Shown: positions 44,043-54,730, counted from the first letter of the stretch. The stretch is DNA of 64,000 nucleotides from Cryptomeria japonica (GCF_030272615.1 NC_081406.1:217754997-217818996); one strand, 5' to 3'. The notes: a model not told the origin generated them from the letters alone. Program-made: numbers and translations.

Positions 44043-45170
44043 ATGGAAAATCTGATAAAGCAACTTGAAGGAGCTCTTACTGACTATGATGTAGAGAAGT
44101 TGAAAAATATCAAATTAGAAGATGATTTAAAAGCAGCTCAGGATATTATTCAGGCACTTCAAGAAAATCTTACTGTTACAAGAAACAAGAGAAGAGAGCT
44201 TTGTGAAAAATTGCAAAATGAGAATGATGAAAAGGAATCACTAAATGATATGATAAGCAAATTGAAACAAGAGATCATGACAACAAAAAATGAAATGCAG
44301 GATATGACTATGAGATTTTGCAAAGAAACTGAGGATAGAAAGAAGAATGAAGAAGAATTGACCAGAAGACTAAGTGATGCAGCAAATGAGAACACAAGAC
44401 TTAGCTATGAAAATGACATGTTGAAGACAGATCTGATGCATACTCAAAATGACTCGAATGAACTAATGAGACAAAAAGAGATCTTGGAAAGGGAATTGGA
44501 AAATGCAAATCAACACAAAGAAAAATTCAAGAAAAGCTCAGAAGAACTTGGTACCTTATTGAAGAATCAAAAACCCAAAGGTGACACTTCTGGAGTTGGA
44601 TTTGAAGTTGAAGAAAGCTCCGGTACTGCAAATACCCAGGATCAAAGCAAACCGGTAAGACCCTCTAATACTTACATATTCAATGGAAAATGTTGTAATA
44701 AATATGGTCATAGGGAAAATGAATGTAGATCTAGGAATTATCAGAACATCAATCCTCCTACCGGTCAATGCACCAAATTCAACAAAATTGGTCATAACTC
44801 TGAAAATTGCAAAATGAATGTAAGATGTTATGTTTGTGGAAGATTTGGTCATTTATCAAATAAATGTAGAACACAAACCGGCATAGGTTATGGGAAAGCT
44901 ATTCAGAAAAATAATGTAACTTGTTATGCATGTAACAAGATTGGTCATATTGCTGAATTCTGTAGAAGTAAAGGTACACCAGTAGATAACAAAAGTACTA
45001 GCTTAAAAGGTAAAGAAAAGGTTGAAGAGGTTAAGCAAGAATTTTCAAAGCAATGGATTAGAAAAGGTGATCTAAATATTGGGGTTACTCCTCCACCGGT
45101 AGAACCAACAAATGCTTCACCGGCAGGACAGAACAATGCTCCACCGGCAGGATGTACTTCATCAAATTGA
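44043..45170 (+). CDS. N2 ORF1: coiled-coil, multi-CCHC gag-like protein (375 aa, open)
   Basis: Open from ATG 44043 to TGA 45168-45170; I prefer this ATG over the upstream TTG because N1 and N4 start at the matching ATG. Residues 1-175 are strongly charged with heptad-like spacing, a long coiled coil. Residues 215-310 hold four zinc-knuckle modules: the first two lack a Cys (KCCNKYGHRENEC, and CTKFNKIGHNSENC); the last two are complete, CYVCGRFGHLSNKC and CYACNKIGHIAEFC. A Lys/Glu-rich tail ends in Pro/Ala/Asn repeats. By analogy with gag it would bind element RNA and self-assemble. It lacks the UBN2 domain of the copia gags here. It is the only long family ORF in the window without a stop, so it might still be expressed. 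Confidence 0.8.
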   Translation: MENLIKQLEGALTDYDVEKLKNIKLEDDLKAAQDIIQALQENLTVTRNKRRELCEKLQNENDEKESLNDMISKLKQEIMTTKNEMQDMTMRFCKETEDRKKNEEELTRRLSDAANENTRLSYENDMLKTDLMHTQNDSNELMRQKEILERELENANQHKEKFKKSSEELGTLLKNQKPKGDTSGVGFEVEESSGTANTQDQSKPVRPSNTYIFNGKCCNKYGHRENECRSRNYQNINPPTGQCTKFNKIGHNSENCKMNVRCYVCGRFGHLSNKCRTQTGIGYGKAIQKNNVTCYACNKIGHIAEFCRSKGTPVDNKSTSLKGKEKVEEVKQEFSKQWIRKGDLNIGVTPPPVEPTNASPAGQNNAPPAGCTSSN

Positions 45171-45476
45171 AGAAAATTATCTTGAGGGTTTGGCAATTTA
45201 ATGACACATGTGCTATTATTCCCTCGGTTAGAGAAAAGAAGTTGAAAATCCTTCATTACCAACAAATAAAGTTGAGTTAATACATTGCCAGCAAACAATT
45301 AATGTGGTAGGTAGCAGAAAAGACTTTATAAAATAAGGTTTTTGGCTCCATTTCATTTCACCATGAATTCAAACTTTCAGAGAGCACAAAGATTTCTAAG
45401 CTAAGGCATTCTGAGCAAATAGGCAAAGCACTTTAGTAATCAATCCATCCAAAGGCAGAAAAAGGTATTTATCATC
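45171..45476 (+). other. N2 spacer between ORF1 and ORF2
   Basis: 306 bp without a long frame. Its last 100 bp hold purine-rich phrases and AAAGGTATTTAT just before the ORF2 start, a phrase also present before the N4 ORF2 start (AAAGGTATTTAT near 63615). The conserved leader suggests ORF2 has its own translation signal or splice site. Confidence 0.5.
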
Positions 45477-48400
45477 ATGGCATCCTCCTCTGCACCTGAA
45501 TTCATAGCAAACCCTATAGTAGTCGAGGTTATAAAATGACCTAGGCCCATGTTTGAGCTAGTTCCCGAGGTAGCTAAGAAAGATGACAACACGGGTGCTT
45601 TTTCCCAAATTCCAAATGGTGTTGTTTATGCAGAAGACCCTAGAATGCACATTCATTGCAACATAGAGGAATTAGGTGATGAAGAAATCAAAAACATGTA
45701 TAAATCTGTTATATGTGACAATGCCAGGAATGTGAAACCTGAACATAAAATTGTTGAAACCCTAGGATTCACTGAAATCCTCTGCATTCCAGAATTTCCC
45801 AAGGAAGTGGTTAAGATAGTTCTTAGCAAGGTACATGGCTCATTCTTTTGGCTTGACTCGGTGCATTAAATTACAAACGTAGTTGTGAAAGCAGTAACAG
45901 GGTTACCTTCCACCGATACCAGACCCGACAAAACCAAGAAGGTCTCCAATGACCTAGTAATGAAATTAACTAGTGCAACATCCGACAAAAGATCATTGAG
46001 GGTTAATGATGTGACTGATACAAATGTGAGATTCATTAGCATGATTCTAGGTTACAAAGCAACTCATGCAAATAGGCTTAACTCTGTTTCCAGTTTATGC
46101 ATAAAGAGTGCTTATGACATGGTTAAGGACAATGTAAAAATTGATATCTGTGAATGGTTAAAAGATGAGTTAATTGACAATTTGGCAAAAATCAAGAAGG
46201 ATAAGAAAGGAACCTTTAGATTTGGAAATTTGCTTGTATGCTTAATGTTACATATAACCAAACAGGTTGCCAATATAGGCAACAAGGATTTTGGATTTGA
46301 CATACCAGTAGGAAAACAATTGTCTGACTTGTTCAACAACATGGGTGAAAACAGAGAAAAGAATATCAATGAGTATTTTCAAGCACTAAAGGTCAGAATG
46401 AATAAAAGGATCAGACTATCACAGGAAATTGTCAACAAATATAAGGATGATATATGCTTTGTAATAAAAAAGGATGAGATCTAGATGGAAGCAGTCATCC
46501 CAAGAACAATATGGGTTACAGAGATGGGGTATGAAACAAATGACCACATAGTGGAAACTTATGCTAAAGCACTTCTGGAAGCCCCCAATGAACCAAAGGA
46601 AGAAGTATTTGGTAGTGCTGAGACCATCAAAAGTCAAATTCAATCTAAAAAGAGAGTAAAGAAAGTTGAGGCATTTGTGAGGAAAGGAACCAGGCAAGCA
46701 AAAGCCATAAAAGATGATGTATTAAAGAAAACCGACATAACAAAAGAAGAGTTGGCAGCCCAATAGCCTAAAACTCATCTATCACCGGTAGATACCCCCT
46801 CAAAAGGAGATATGCCAGTAACTTTCAAAAGAGTTGTTAGGAAAAGAGACCCCTCACCGATATCCACTCCTTCACCTAGATGGACAAGACAGAAGCAACA
46901 AGTTGTGAGGTCTCCAGTCAAGAAAGCCACACCTAAGAAAAAGCTGACCCCCAAAAAGAAGAAGAAGACAAACACTGACTTGGCCCCTTTTGATATATTA
47001 CTAAATGAGATCATAGAGGAAGATAAATTGAAAAACATAGGGAAAATCTATGACACCCTATCAGATGATGAGAAAGGACAAGTCGAGGAAAGTGTTATAT
47101 TACACATGGACATGTATAAAAAGTTTTTGATGCAAGTCCTAAATGAAATTCCTGATGAATTATATAAAAGACTTGAGGCTAGAAGGCAAGGAATAGTTGA
47201 GTTGGATAAGAAAATTAAAATAGAAAAATTACTTGCAGTATACCCGGTCAACTCACCTAAGGAAATTGATGATTTGATAGCTCAGGCCAACCAGACAGTT
47301 TTTTCCACTGCACACCGGCAAATTTCACTGATGGCAGGTAGAGTTACAGAGGTTTCAGAGGAAACAGAAAATGGTGGGACATATTTTTGGTTGAAAAAGA
47401 AAAAAAAGAAGAATATAGGGATCCCAAGCCCATTTTGGTATATCAAAAGGACAAAGGGAAAGGTAAAGTTGGTGGACCACCAAGTATCAAAGTTAGAGAC
47501 AACTTACCCCCACCTCCTTTAAATACTCCACCGGTAAAAACAACAACTGCAGAAGATCAACCGATAGCTGAGAGCATGGACACAAAGGATAATAATCCTA
47601 ATCCTGAAGTCCTATATACTGTGAATGTTGATACTCAAAAAATCAACATAGTGGTAGATAAGGATACCACAGATAAATCTGATAACAAAGAGCAACCGGC
47701 AATAGGAAACAAAGAGCAACCGGCAACAGATTCAGAGAAAAAGATGGAATCTGGAACACAAACAGAGCAACCAACAGAGCTAAAGGCTCCAGAACAGATG
47801 CCACCGGTAAGAAATAATGCAGGAAAAACTGTTCTTAAAGAGATGGAGACACAAACAGACCTACCAGAGGTCAATACCAGCATGGTCACTTCCACCGGCA
47901 CTAAGTTTATTGGGTCACCATCAAATGTAACAGAGGTATTGCTCGAATCTATCAAGAAAATAACTGATTATATCTCACAAGCCTATAAAGCGATAGATGA
48001 TTCAATTCCAGTTTTGAAATCAATAGCTCCCAATTGTAATATAGCCAACAAAGATTCTTTAGGCTAGTTGGATACACTTTGTAAATATATTTCTGGAAAT
48101 TTTGAGCAAACAAAGATAGAAACTGTAAAGGAAAGTGTAGAAAAAGAGAAACAGAAATTCCTTGAGGAAGGAATAAAGAAGTGTAACAGGGAATTTGACA
48201 CACTTCTACCGGAACTGTGCAATTTATTGAAAGAGTACAAAACTCTGTACAAAGATACCTGTAAGATAAACTTTTTGACCACGTATGTAGACAAAAAGAT
48301 GAGCAAGGTACAGGAAGAGATCAATAAACTTGCTGATAATTTTGTTAACTCACCCAATACATTATCAGTTTTTGAGGAAAAGATAACAAATTTTGAGGAA

Positions 48401-48682
48401 GAATTGCTCAAATTAGAAAGAGAAAAAGAGAAAATAATAAACAAGGCAAAATTTTTGAGATCTAAACTAAGTCCACGATTAGACTATTTAGCATCTCTGC
48501 GTAAGGAAATCTCAGAGGCACTAACACAGGGTAGCAAAACACTGGCAGAGCACTTGCATCATCTCACCGGTATAGTATACAGAACTGAGATAACAATAAA
48601 GGAGAGCAAGAAGTTTATGGATGGCATAAACTTAATTTTGGGAGATATTCTTCAGATAATAACTACCCAACTACAAGGTTGA
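45477..48682 (+). pseudogene. N2 ORF2: unknown ~1,070-codon protein of the pol-less family
   Basis: Start ATG 45477 (MASSSAPEFIANPIVVEVI), the same as N4 (MASSSFVPKFIANPTVVENI). One frame with stops at 45537, 45867, 46482 and 46764, a frameshift in an A-rich run near 47395-47410, then a second frame with a stop at 48065, ending TGA 48680. N-terminal part (codons 1-430): EDPRMHIHCNIEELG, EHKIVETLGFTEILCIPEF, VLSKVHG, ICEWLKDELIDNL, AVIPRTIWVTEMGYE. Then a Lys/Pro basic linker (46840-46980), a helical block (VILHMDMYKKFLMQVLNEI), a Pro/Thr/Gln linker (47480-47900) and a C-terminal coiled coil with LRSKLSPRLDYLASLRKE. No signal peptide, membrane segment, DSG, DDE or YVDD motif. Function unknown. 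Confidence 0.8.
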
Positions 48683-48730
48683 GGTTATGAATTGGTACAA
48701 CTACAAAATCTACTAACCTTTGTCATTGAT

Positions 48731-48886
48731 GCCAAAGGGGGAGTAGTAGATGAGAAAATTCAAAACACAAGGATCACATGCTCAAGGGGAGCTCTCACAT
48801 TTTTGGTAACATTTTTTGGTCTACACATTTTTGGATATCTTTTTGAAATTTCTCATGAGTGTTGCCATCAATGCCAAAGGGAAAGA
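48731..48886 (+). other. N2 polypurine array
   Basis: Tracts CCAAAGGGGGAGTAG (about 48733), CAAGGGGAGC (about 48783) and CCAAAGGGAAAGA (48874-48886) before the LTR. GTTGCCATCAATG (48861-48873) pairs with CATTGATGGAAAC (48940-48952), which is CATTGATGGCAAC in the 5' LTR. Confidence 0.8.
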
Positions 48887-48887
48887 T

Positions 48888-49906
48888 TGTTGGCATATGG
48901 ACACTCCAATGAGACATTGTGTGTGATTGAAGGTTTTGTCATTGATGGAAACCTTGCAATCCTATGGCATCGGCAAAGCATTACTTAGGCAACCTTGCAA
49001 TCCTATGGCACCGGCAAGACATTATAGTGGCAAAGCATTACTCAGGCAACCTTGCAATCCTATGGCACCGGCAAGACATTATACCAGCAATGCATTACTC
49101 AAGCAACCTTGCAATCCTATGGCACTGGCAAAGCATTACTTAGGCAACCTTGCAATCCTATGGCACCGACAAGACATTATACCGGCAAAGCATTACTCAA
49201 ACAAAACAGTGCTCTAGCATCAACAAAATCAATCTACACTGGCACCAACACAGAAGATGTACACCGACACAGAAGGAAATATGTATACCGACACAGAGGC
49301 TGACAGGATTCTTGATATGTAATATTTTATTTATCATTGTAAGCCGACTTGGCAAATTGTAAAATGACTCTTGTATATAAAAAAGATCATTGTAGGCATT
49401 TGTAGGATATGGATAGAATGCAATAAATAAATTATAAGGCAGACCTAATGTGTGAATTGTAGGTCAAGGGTATATGTAAAGAATAGAGCAAGAACCAGTA
49501 CTAAATCTAGCATTGAAGATGCTATTGTAAAGCAGTACAGAATATTGGATTTGTGTAAATCCTCATTGTAAGTCAGTGTGACTTCTTATTGAGTAGTGAG
49601 CTCTAGGCAGTTGGCCTTCCTGCATGTGCAGGCCCCTATTGTAAGTAATATTCTCTTATTGGCCAGTAAGTGAATATTGTGGGTCACAAATCCCACCAAG
49701 GTTTTTCCCACACTGGGTTTCCTCATTAAACATCTTGTGTTATGGTGTTCTTTTCATGTGGATGCTTTTGATTCTGTTATTTGCATTAATTCTTGCATAC
49801 CGGTATACTGTTACTTTATATTCTGCATATTCAGTTTTAAGAAAATTACATTACCGGTCAAATACTGATTCACCCCCCTATTTCAGTATCTGTGGGAACC
49901 CTAACA
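48888..49906 (+). mobile_element. N2 3' LTR
   Basis: 1,019 bp, TGTTGGCATATGGACACTC to CCTAACA. The extra 19 bp relative to the 5' LTR is a local duplication near 49255 (ATGTACACCGACACAGAAG). Minisatellite 48947-49199; C-tract shortened to CACCCCCCTATTTC at 49870. Confidence 0.93.
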
Positions 49907-49911
49907 ATCTA

Positions 49912-50667
49912 TTCTAGATCAGCACAACACGTTATGGACATGATTTATTGATTAGATATTATTGTAATTGTATTGAGCTGACATGTTGTATTGCATCAAG
50001 ACTTATTTGTAATTGATTTAATTGTAATATTTTTAGTGAGCTAACTTACACATTTGGTCTTAGTTTTTGTATAAATGTAAGATCTCATTTGTGAGATGAG
50101 TTGTGGAATTGTGGTATGATCATGGTATGTGTGAATATTGAAGATCATATGAGCAAATCATAGAGTGAATCAAGCAGACATCATTTCAAGGTTCAAGGAA
50201 GGTTTGAAGGTGTTTATCAAAGCTTAATCGGTACTGAATCCAACATTGGAGATGCTATTTTGAGCAGTACATTATTCTAGGATTTAACCATCCTACTACA
50301 GTCATTGTGACTCCCATTTGAGCAGTGTGCTCTAGGTGGATGGCCTCTCTGAATGTGCAGACCTCATTTGTATACACATAGTATCTGCAGTAGTATGATT
50401 CGATTGTGGTTAAGGTTTCCCACCAGGGTTTTTCCCCTTATAGGGTTTCCATGTCAAAAATATTTGTGTTATGTGTTGTGGATATTGTTTCTCTTTCTAT
50501 TCCATGCATTAAGTTTCACTGATATTAATATTAATTCCTAATCTGTTAATTGACATTAAGTTTGGTTTACCGGTATTAAGTATTAAGTTGGATTAAGTTA
50601 TAAATGGGTTGACATTCATTGAAAACTGATTCACCCCCCCTCTCAGTTGTCCTTCCGGTTCCTAACA
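49912..50667 (+). mobile_element. R6 3' LTR, second part
   Basis: Resumes with TTCTAGATCAGCACAAC, matching TTCCATATCAGCACGAC in the 5' LTR (37316 on), and ends TTCCTAACA. C-tract at 50635. Confidence 0.92.
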
Positions 50668-51035
50668 CACTGGTGGCACATTCTTTCTTGGTAGAAGATG
50701 AGTTTCATGGATCAGCAAGAAGCAGACATGCACATCATTATCTATAGCAGAAGAAGAAAATGTTCTAGCAACAACTAATTCCACTCAGGTTTTATGGATC
50801 AAGAAAATGTTGAAGGATATCAAGGTAAAAATCAATGAACCGATAGTTATTTACTATGATAACTCAGTAGCAATAGATAAATCAAAAAAAATATTAAAGC
50901 AAATGAAGTGAGATTGGTTTATGTGAACACTAAAGAGCAAATTGCTGATATTTTTACATAGCCTTTGCCTAAGGAAACATTTGAATATCTCAGAGAGAAG
51001 CTTGGGGTAATCACCCCACTAGCAGAGACTTAAAT
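50668..51035 (+). pseudogene. R5 RNase H, second part
   Basis: After the duplicated CACTG the frame continues GGTFFLGRR, VSWISKKQTC, VLWIKKMLKDIKVK. About 70 bp are missing near 50888 compared with R7. The end has VNTKEQIADIF in a shifted frame and a stop in place of the Lys of TKPLPKE. Confidence 0.85.
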
Positions 51036-51111
51036 GATGCAGATTGGCATCAAACCAATAGAAACTAACAGAAAAATCTTTTTCCAGTTTCATGAAGTAG
51101 AGCTACTGCTT

Positions 51112-51413
51112 AGGGGGAGTAGTTAGTTGTATGTTATGTTCTGATTTTGATTTTTAACTTCTTTGGCATTTGATGTCAAAGAAGGAGAGATGTCTATAGA
51201 AAAACATTATACTTTGAATATTGGGGAGAGTTGTTTATGGAAAAACATTGTACTTTAAATATTGGGGAGAGATGTATTTTGGTTTTGCTTATATTGTTTC
51301 TATTTTTGGTACAATTTTTTGTGTTGATCTGTTTAGGGGAGATTGTTGGCATTCTATTTCTGGCACTTAGATGTTTTCCATCTGGTGTTTCCATCAATGC
51401 AAAAGGGGGAGAT
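51112..51413 (+). other. R5 polypurine array with a 41-bp tandem duplication
   Basis: Purine tracts TTAGGGGGAG (about 51111), TTGGGGAGAG twice and AAAAGGGGGAGAT ending at 51413. The 41-bp unit at 51191-51231 is repeated at 51232-51272 with few changes; R7 has one copy (56577 on). The duplication adds an extra GGGGAG tract. Confidence 0.75.
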
Positions 51414-52468
51414 TGTTGGTATTATGGATGACTTCATCATGTGTTTTATTGATTTTGTCATTGATGTCAACACTTATCTTTCTAGAGGTCTACATTGTTT
51501 ATTTGGCACTCTGGTTATTTTTCTTTGTTGATGAACCGACACATTGTGGTTCCTTAGGAAGTTGATGATGACTTTCTATCATCTGGAGATCATTTGGTTA
51601 TGTCAAAGACATGGATTGGATTGTTTTCATTTGGGGCTTTCCATATTGGACTTATCGGGTTCACATATTTGTCTTGACTGACAAATAGATCTAGGTTATG
51701 AACTGACATAAGAAAACATGTTCCAGATTAGCACGACAAGTTTTGGAAATGATTTATTGATTGGATAATGTGTAAATTTATTAAGGCCGACATATTGTAT
51801 TGCACCAAGACTTATAATGTAATTGATTTAAATGTAATATCTTTTGGGAGCCGACCTAATGGTTAGGTCTTAGGTTTTGTATAAATAATTGTAAGATCCT
51901 AATTGGAAGGAGTATGTGTATGTGTTAAGATTATTGTGAAGAGAGAAAACAAATAGATCCTTGTGTGAATCACGTAGATATCATCTGAAGGTTGAAGGAA
52001 GGAATGTTAAAGGTCATGAAGGTATTTAGTCCTCGTGCACAAAGCTTAAACCGGTACTGAATCCGGCATTGAAGATGCTAAATTGAAGTAGTACATTGAT
52101 TATTGGATTTAACCATCCAACTGTGTAGTCAGATAGACTCCTAATGTTGTGATTGAGCAGTGAGCTCTTGGTGTTTGGCCTTTCTACATTTGTAGACCCC
52201 ATTATTGTATTCACATACTATCTGCAGTAGTATCATCTGATTGTGGGTAAGGTTTAACACTGAGGTTTTTTCCCTTACAAGGTTTCCACGTGAAAATCTT
52301 TGTGTCATGTGTTGTAGATGTTTTTTTGCTTTTTGTTTCATGCATTAAGTTGTTAATCTATTTTACCAGCACTGAGTTTTGAGTTGGAATAATCTATTTT
52401 GGGTTGCAATTTATTGACAACTAATTCACTCCCCCCCCCCGCTTAGTTGTCCTTCCTAGTTCCTAACA
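51414..52468 (+). mobile_element. LTR shared by R5 (as 3' LTR) and R7 (as 5' LTR)
   Basis: 1,055 bp, TGTTGGTATTATGGATGAC to TTCCTAACA. Left neighbour: polypurine array and RNase H of R5. Right neighbour: primer site and gag of R7. One LTR thus serves two interiors, the arrangement left by unequal LTR recombination. TATAAATA at 51880-51887. Confidence 0.88.
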
Positions 52469-52470
52469 AT

Positions 52471-52483
52471 TGGTATTAGAGCC
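52471..52483 (+). other. R7 primer binding site, one mismatch
   Basis: TGGTATTAGAGCC; C-to-T at position 7 relative to the R6 site. Confidence 0.85.
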
Positions 52484-52525
52484 TAGTCCTCTTTTTGCAA
52501 AAGCCTAATAGCTTGAGGAGATACT

Positions 52526-53560
52526 ATGGCAGCACATATCTTCATGAAGGACAATCTCTAACTTGATCGAACTAAATATGGTATATGGAAGATCAGAATG
52601 GAGACACATTTGAACTGCATTGGAAGAGATAGATGGGATGTTACAAAGAATGGCTATGTTGCTCCTAATCAGAATAACCCTAATCCACCAACCTTGGCTA
52701 AAGACTTGGAGAATGATTCCAAAGCAAGAGAAGTACTTGTAAGTGCATTATCATATCAACAAATCATGGTATTATCAGACAGATCTACAACAAAAGCTAT
52801 TTGGGATAAACTAGAAATATTGAAAGAAGGAGATTCCACTGTCAAAATTGCAAAACTAGAATGTTACCGGGTCAAGTATGAAAATTTAAAAATGGAAGAG
52901 GATGAAAGAATTTTTGCATTTATGGAAAGAGTTAATGAAATTGTTTTAGGAATACAATGTTGTGGAGGATCTTTAAGTGAAGATGAAATTGTTTCTAAAG
53001 TTTTAAGAGCTTTGCCACCAACTTATAAAATGAAAGTGACAACTATTAATGAGTTGAGAACAATGCCTAATACATCAGTATCTAAAGAAACATTGGTTGG
53101 AAAATTTTCAGCATTTGAGCTTGAAGAATTTGGTCTTCCTGCTACAATCAAGACTTATATAGACTTTAAAGCATCATCATCATCATCTAACAAATCATAT
53201 TGGAAAGCACTTTATGCAAAAGAACTTGAAGATATCAGAAGAGAAAATGAAGAACTTGAAGCACTATTTGCAAGGAAGATGCCTAAAGGTCCAACAAGAA
53301 GTAATTATGAAGGTAAAGCATCTTTCAAATGTTTTAATTGCAATAAAGTTGGTCATATGGAATCTAGGTGTCCTGATAAACATTCAAGACTAAGAGATGA
53401 GGCAAAAAGAACATATTAGCCTAACCCTGAATATCAGACATACAAATCTAAGAAAAATAGAGATAAGTCATGTTACTATGCAGATGAAGATCCAACAGAT
53501 AGTGGATGGGCATTTGTTGCAATAAAAGAAGATCAACGGGCACCTATTGTCAAACTGGTA
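52526..53560 (+). pseudogene. R7 gag
   Basis: ATG 52526 (MAAHIFMKDN), stop at about 52559, then open 52598-53419: METHLNCIGRDRWDVTKNGY, DRSTTKAIWDKLEIL, EDERIFAFMERVNEIVLG, LRTMPNTSVSKETLVGK. Ser run, charged helix, and a complete zinc knuckle CFNCNKVGHMESRC. Stop at 53417 (TAG in place of a Lys codon). The Lys/Tyr linker continues to protease. Confidence 0.9.
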
Positions 53561-54700
53561 GAGCAGACATTAGCAACAAAAATTGAAGAAAAGGATGAAT
53601 GGATCATTTATAGTGGATGCTCGCATCATATGATTGGTGATAAAATAAAATTCTTATCAATACAGGAATATAATGGAGGTCAAGTAAGATTTGGAGATGA
53701 CAAAGCTTGTTTGATCAAAGGAAGAGGCACTATATCTTTGGATTATATGCACAATACTGAAAATGGTTATTATGTTGAAGGGTTAAAGCATAATCTTTTG
53801 AGTGGTGGTCAATTCGAGGACAAAGGATTTTAATTACAATTCAAGAATGGAAAATGCAAAATCATAAACCAAACTGGATTGGAGATTGCAATCGGTAATC
53901 AGACTAAAGGTAATATCTTTCATTTGAATACTAGCAATAAGACATATTTGATTGCTCAGATTGACAAAAGTTGGTTATGCTATAAAAGACTTTGTCATGT
54001 GAATTTTGATTGCATTGTAAAGATCATTTCAACCAAGGCAGTAAGGGATTTACCTATAATTGTGAAACCTCATAATCCAGTATGTAAGGAATGTCAAATG
54101 GGAAAACAAGTTAGAACAACATTTAAGAGAATTTATGAGAAATCCAATAATATTTTTTATTTGATACATATTGATTTATGTGGTTCAGCAAGAACAAGAA
54201 GTCCTCAGGGTTATAGATACTTTATGCTAATAATTGATGATTATTCTAGAATGTGTTGGGTTACTTTTCTCATGGAGAAATCAGAAGCTTTTGGGAGATT
54301 CAAGATATACAAGGCAATGGTAGAGAATGAAACCAACAAGAAAATCAAATGTTTGAGATTTGATCAAGGAGGATAATTCACATTTAGGGAATTCAATGCA
54401 TACTATGAAGAAAATGGAATCAAAAGATAACTATGAGCACCCCAAACACCCCAGTAGAATGGAGTTGTGGAAAGGAAGAACAAAACTATATTGGATGCAG
54501 CAAGAACCATCTTAATGGAAGCAAATCTACCTCATATGTACTAGAGAGAAGCAGTAAATACAACAGTTTATACTTTCAATAGAGTTCACATCAAAGGTGA
54601 AACCGGTGAAAACTTTAGAGGACAATCAAGATCTGAACTGATAGTAGAATTGATTATAAATCAGCCAGCACAGATTCCAAAAAAATAGAATGAATAACTA
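53561..54700 (+). pseudogene. R7 protease and integrase, with in-frame deletion
   Basis: Protease reads IIYSGCSHHMIGD: the catalytic Asp is Tyr, as in R1. Pre-integrase LKHNLLSGGQFEDKGF. Zinc site LCYKRLCHVNF (first His is Tyr) and CKECQMGK. Core: HIDLCG and LIIDDYSRM kept, Glu lost to a stop in GGEF (54374). After VHIKGETG comes ENFRGQSRSE directly, lacking the same ~75 codons as R5. Stops also at about 54428, 54434, 54452 and 54539. Confidence 0.9.
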
Positions 54701-54730
54701 GTCACATCGACATCATCAAAGAGCTCAACT

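Larger units (their letters stand above)
42972..49906 (+). mobile_element. N2: complete pol-less LTR retrotransposon with two ORFs
   Basis: 6,935 bp, flanked by perfect ATCTA duplications inside the R6 3' LTR. Parts: 5' LTR 42972-43971, primer site 43974-43985, ORF1 44043-45170, spacer of 306 bp, ORF2 45477-48682, polypurine array to 48886, 3' LTR 48888-49906. There is no protease, integrase, RT or RNase H anywhere in the interior, and no joint suggesting their loss from this copy alone. Transposition would need enzymes from another element, plausibly copia, given the shared primer site, polypurine tract and LTR-end signals. Both ORFs have homologues in N1 and N4, so this is a family and not a random deletion product. 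Confidence 0.9.
36967..50667 (+). mobile_element. R6: complete copia element, nested in R5, host of N2
   Basis: 5' LTR 36967-38076, interior 38077-42616, 3' LTR 42617-42971 plus 49912-50667. With N2 removed it is about 6.8 kb. LTRs are 1,110 and about 1,111 bp, both starting TGTTGGTATTATGGATG and ending TTCCTAACA. It has the undeleted integrase form, intact protease motif and intact zinc knuckle, but many stops. Confidence 0.93.
32830..52468 (+). mobile_element. R5: copia element interrupted by R6 (and N2)
   Basis: Truncated 5' LTR (32830-33423), primer site, gag, protease, integrase, RT and the start of RNase H up to 36966; the rest of RNase H resumes at 50668 after R6, followed by a polypurine region and the LTR 51414-52468, which also serves R7. 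The 5-bp duplication CATTG (36962-36966) / CACTG (50668-50672) lies inside RNase H and joins into the normal reading GTACCACTGGTGG seen in R7. Confidence 0.9.

Noticed and set aside
45477-48682. ORF2 as an envelope-like protein
   Set aside because: Position and size would fit a third ORF of Sirevirus type, but there is no signal peptide, no membrane segment, and no pol before it.
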